NCBI GenBank assembly: GCA_031267545.1
Contig: JAIRYU010000058.1
Span: 1-8,590, forward strand
Direction: 5' to 3'
Origin: Holosporales bacterium
GTDB taxonomy: Bacteria; Pseudomonadota; Alphaproteobacteria; RUG11792
DNA length: 8,590 nt
Every line of letters starts with the position of its first letter. Within the stretch, counting starts at the first letter, position 1. Both the position numbers and the translations under genes were made by a program. Shown piece after piece: positions 7,601 through 8,590 of this stretch. The notes under the pieces were generated by a model. It was not told where the DNA came from. It did no database searches and worked only from the letters and a program-made list of their open reading frames with translations.

Positions 7601-8004
7601 TTGAGCATGAATCCGTTTTGATCGGTATCAGCATTGGCCCTCTCTGTTAATGGATCGTCTCTTAGAAACTCGCATCCGTTATAAATTATGCCGTCGCCAA
7701 CGATGGACCCGCCGTCGCTTAACGTAACGACGCCGCTATTGTGAAGTTCTGCGCCGCCTTCCAAAGTCATTTGCTCGCCAACGTAAAATTTTACTGCGTA
7801 ATTTCTTATCATTCCACTTGACGTTACAACTGACTTTCTGTCTACTTCAATTTCTGATTTTTTTTCTGCAATAATGGTTCCGTCCACCAATGCGACAACG
7901 GCCTCTTCCACCACAACTTCGTCCGTACCCTGCGTTGCGTATGTCGTTGACGTAGCCAACGTACAGACAGCGATCGATAAGATTTTTGTGATGAATCTTG
8001 ACAC
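4606..8004 (-). CDS. Autotransporter (type Va) with beta-rich passenger and C-terminal barrel
   Basis: An 1132-residue outer-membrane protein in which the C-terminal barrel anchors a surface-exposed or released passenger. Residues 1-23 are a signal peptide (MSRFITKILSIAVCTLATST, cleavage near TYA|TQ). Residues 24 to about 800 are a repetitive beta-strand passenger with AIDA-like features: NGFVLDGGTLIIAG (631-644) and LYFDFDPSKNEADHFTS (699-715), the latter like the 'D.D....ADhf' segment before many barrels. A linker (about 808-870) leads to a barrel from about 874 to 1132: YSIWNK, then alternating strands such as TAYVAITKSNLDL, GGVKGSWFDATKSLETQVSYSH, and the final GAKATLSFGIQI. The last strand does not end in Phe; it is followed by PPTP. 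The start is GTG at 8004: an in-frame TAG lies one codon further upstream and no later Met could supply the signal peptide. No good ribosome binding site is near the GTG. The passenger shows no recognisable protease or other catalytic motif, so the activity is unknown. Confidence 0.85.
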   Translation of the reverse strand: MSRFITKILSIAVCTLATSTTYATQGTDEVVVEEAVVALVDGTIIAEKKSEIEVDRKSVVTSSGMIRNYAVKFYVGEQMTLEGGAELHNSGVVTLSDGGSIVGDGIIYNGCEFLRDDPLTERANADTDQNGFMLNGNDEYGYPLLSDEQIREEATYFDLVNSTGIRDIYKPSKAVIITPEDGRIPGTNDERTVAKKYVTAQVTSDLILPTTTGNEESPDEFFARNTEAYDVSHETINLNVSEPTYVGASLYSAAGYDGQGVRVFTVNGTAYSLPDVDRTAVITQTGPTGTIGNTMAFEPWYMGNSGISRFYHPRESLPQFEVGDDKGDPVAIYAGDNSWHNGVFNVYGGGVIIDNAGAMFGGIINLGRVGDEREIIHQDGSTTSVTYDTPEELHAALSNPDDYERKIALAYARQTPPVEFESQGGAKDECNRPVINMNGNATLYFNIPLERDIANEDTLDESDANAADTEGHRIFSLYGDVIGTPTDRIVFQKGTVLVKGNCSGFRGQVGVCGGSRFEVRTSDIGSSSVYKGAMFGGTFGVVDEYGNPDPNGQLDIDSTSGLCPLTLTCGTTNVYEGERREGGNAQKVDEITVSGHARVNMLYDNVDLNDTAVRGEKAVLALMNGERATLNGFVLDGGTLIIAGDELAEVDMRGPVSMGSAITAWTNHIVDDIVVNGANSLNVDGLDTRSWSLTNDVRLYFDFDPSKNEADHFTSAIGITSGLDHTFVLNGVRLISRPTQERHVFTLLDFGNAGDNRYPEIAISNDLTVIKPDAEVNDNGVDVDANGIYPKTTGGDGTPGAVIDNVPYYFYGSNRAGRGKIMMTRNILGYELLEPVGMLVAGLKDAGLSGVTAVGSNNTFDEFGFTNRDPSGRYSIWNKTHAAKYNISTDAGGSRLTKYGSMIGVDGKTIQLEGMKVGFVPTAYVAITKSNLDLNSYKSGINEYTGGVKGSWFDATKSLETQVSYSHIKFKTRNNPTLGLNATSSAVNCDAKFGYSLAKIANVIIRPEVTAGYSWIHTSKLKSATDADININNLHRVSLIPGLSFISHRDTCSIAASVKYVKQFGSKSKVTFGGETIKNIDKLGKGSFEMSLNIEKRISPNTKLALKLTQSIGGLRGAKATLSFGIQIPPTP

Positions 8005-8062
8005 TTGCTATTTGGTTAAGGTAATCCTCACCGTATTGTTCCATTGCGGTTGTTACAGAATT

Positions 8063-8092
8063 ATTAAACTTTGAAGGAAATTAAATCAAAGT
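8063..8092 (-). promoter_or_regulatory. Inverted repeat with weak candidate promoter upstream of the autotransporter
   Basis: ACTTTGA (8068-8074) and TCAAAGT (8086-8092) form a perfect 7-base inverted repeat with an 11-base AT-rich spacer. The same stretch on the minus strand offers TTGATT (8089-8084) and TTTAAT (8068-8063), resembling -35 and -10 boxes but only 15 bases apart. It lies about 60-90 bases before the GTG at 8004. It could be an operator or promoter for the autotransporter, or a leftover of the insertion sequence on its right. Evidence is limited to the hexamer match and symmetry. Confidence 0.28.
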
Positions 8093-8123
8093 CCCTTGGG
8101 GAATCTAAAAACGTGTGGGAAAA

Positions 8124-8584
8124 ATGGACCGCTGCAAATATTATGGAGCAACAAACCTAAGGAAAGGGGAGATAGTTCGCGGTACGCAGAAGTACAAAAT
8201 GTAAGAGCCGCAATAAATATCAAGTAAATAGAGGTTTGGGGTTAAGGTTTGATCAAAGAGAAAGGAATGCGGCTTTGGCTCTATACTTGGAGGGGAACGG
8301 GTTTAGAGGGATTACCAGAATATTATCAAGGATATTCAACAAGAAGTTTGTATATCAGACAATAATTCAATAGATAACGAATTTTGCAAAGGCCGCAAAA
8401 AACAGCTTCCATGCGCTCAAAATGAAGAGAATGTTGAAATAATTGAAATGGATGAGTTGTATGCGTACGTTCAAAAAAAGAAAACAAAATCATAGTATGG
8501 ACTGCCGTTGATAAAAACAGGATGCGTTTTGTCGCATTTGAAGTAGGGAAAGGTAACAGTAATGACTTAAGGAGACTTTGTTGA
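8124..8584 (+). pseudogene. Degenerate IS1-family transposase (InsA/InsB-like)
   Basis: Three plus-strand frames together rebuild an IS1-type transposase. From ATG 8124 the frame gives MDRCKYYGATNLRKG...GTQKYK and stops at 8202. After a one-base expansion of an A-run (8196-8199) the next frame gives KCKSRNKYQ, then ERNAALALYLEGNGFRGI, like the IS1 InsA zinc ribbon plus helix-turn-helix, and stops at 8371. The first frame then resumes with DNEFCKGRKKQ and VEIIEMDELYAYVQKKK, matching the InsB start of the DDE domain with the first catalytic Asp. Around the A7 tract at 8473-8479 a third frame takes over with IIVWTAVDKNRMRFVAFEVG, stopping at TGA 8582. Each zinc pair has lost one Cys (CKYY for CxxC, CKSR for CxxC). 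The later DDE residues are not seen before the window ends, and I could not identify terminal inverted repeats. The element is dead here unless complemented. Confidence 0.72.
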
Positions 8585-8590
8585 GGTATT

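Noticed and set aside
7847..8044. Minus-strand 65-codon frame overlapping the autotransporter start
   Set aside because: Its downstream half is an out-of-frame reading of the autotransporter signal-peptide region, giving an Arg/Gly/Cys-rich sequence with no plausible fold. It is mentioned only in the context of the start codon.
8005..8123. Search for the left terminal repeat of the IS1-like element
   Set aside because: The 7-base inverted repeat at 8068-8092 is internal and too short to be an IS end, and the other end is outside the window or lost, so the element boundary cannot be set.
1..8590. CRISPR array, tRNA or rRNA genes
   Set aside because: No regularly spaced direct repeats, cloverleaf-like fold or conserved rRNA segments were seen by eye on either strand.

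Overview
The window reads as accessory DNA from a Gram-negative bacterium, most plausibly a host-associated alphaproteobacterium of the Rickettsiales or Holosporales kind. This is inferred from the style of the PriA and DsbB sequences, the run of exported surface proteins and a decayed IS1-type transposase. The lineage call is weak because no ribosomal RNA or other marker gene is present. All recognisable intact genes lie on the minus strand, so the window is best read from right to left.

Right edge (8124-8584, plus strand): a wreck of an IS1-family transposase, broken by three frame changes and with two zinc-ribbon cysteines lost. It faces away from the surface-protein genes across a short AT-rich gap (8005-8123) that holds an inverted repeat and a weak candidate promoter.

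Centre (8004 down to 2664): two tandem paralogues. The first (8004-4606, 1132 aa) is a complete autotransporter: signal peptide, long beta-rich passenger, and a C-terminal beta-barrel of about 260 residues. The second (4454-2790, 554 aa) has a signal peptide and a passenger that aligns by eye with roughly the first 450 residues of its neighbour, but it stops there with no barrel. Just past its stop codon, in the same reading frame, is a short stretch (2741-2664) that still spells the barrel motif GETIKNIDKLG. Most differences from the neighbour in that motif are synonymous. This looks like an autotransporter that lost nearly all of its barrel, leaving a vestige.

Next (2556-1282): an exported protein with about five leucine-rich repeats between low-complexity Thr/Gln/Ala/Glu-rich flanks. 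It is a candidate host-interaction protein; its function is unknown.

Left (1077-1): a compact apparent operon of dsbB (periplasmic disulfide-bond oxidase partner), a TssE/gp25-like baseplate protein whose GTG start overlaps the dsbB stop, and the start of priA (replication restart helicase), cut by the window edge.

Functional theme: envelope and surface biology (exported passengers, disulfide formation, an LRR protein), placed beside a housekeeping gene and an apparently isolated injection-system baseplate gene. I see no tRNA, rRNA or CRISPR array.
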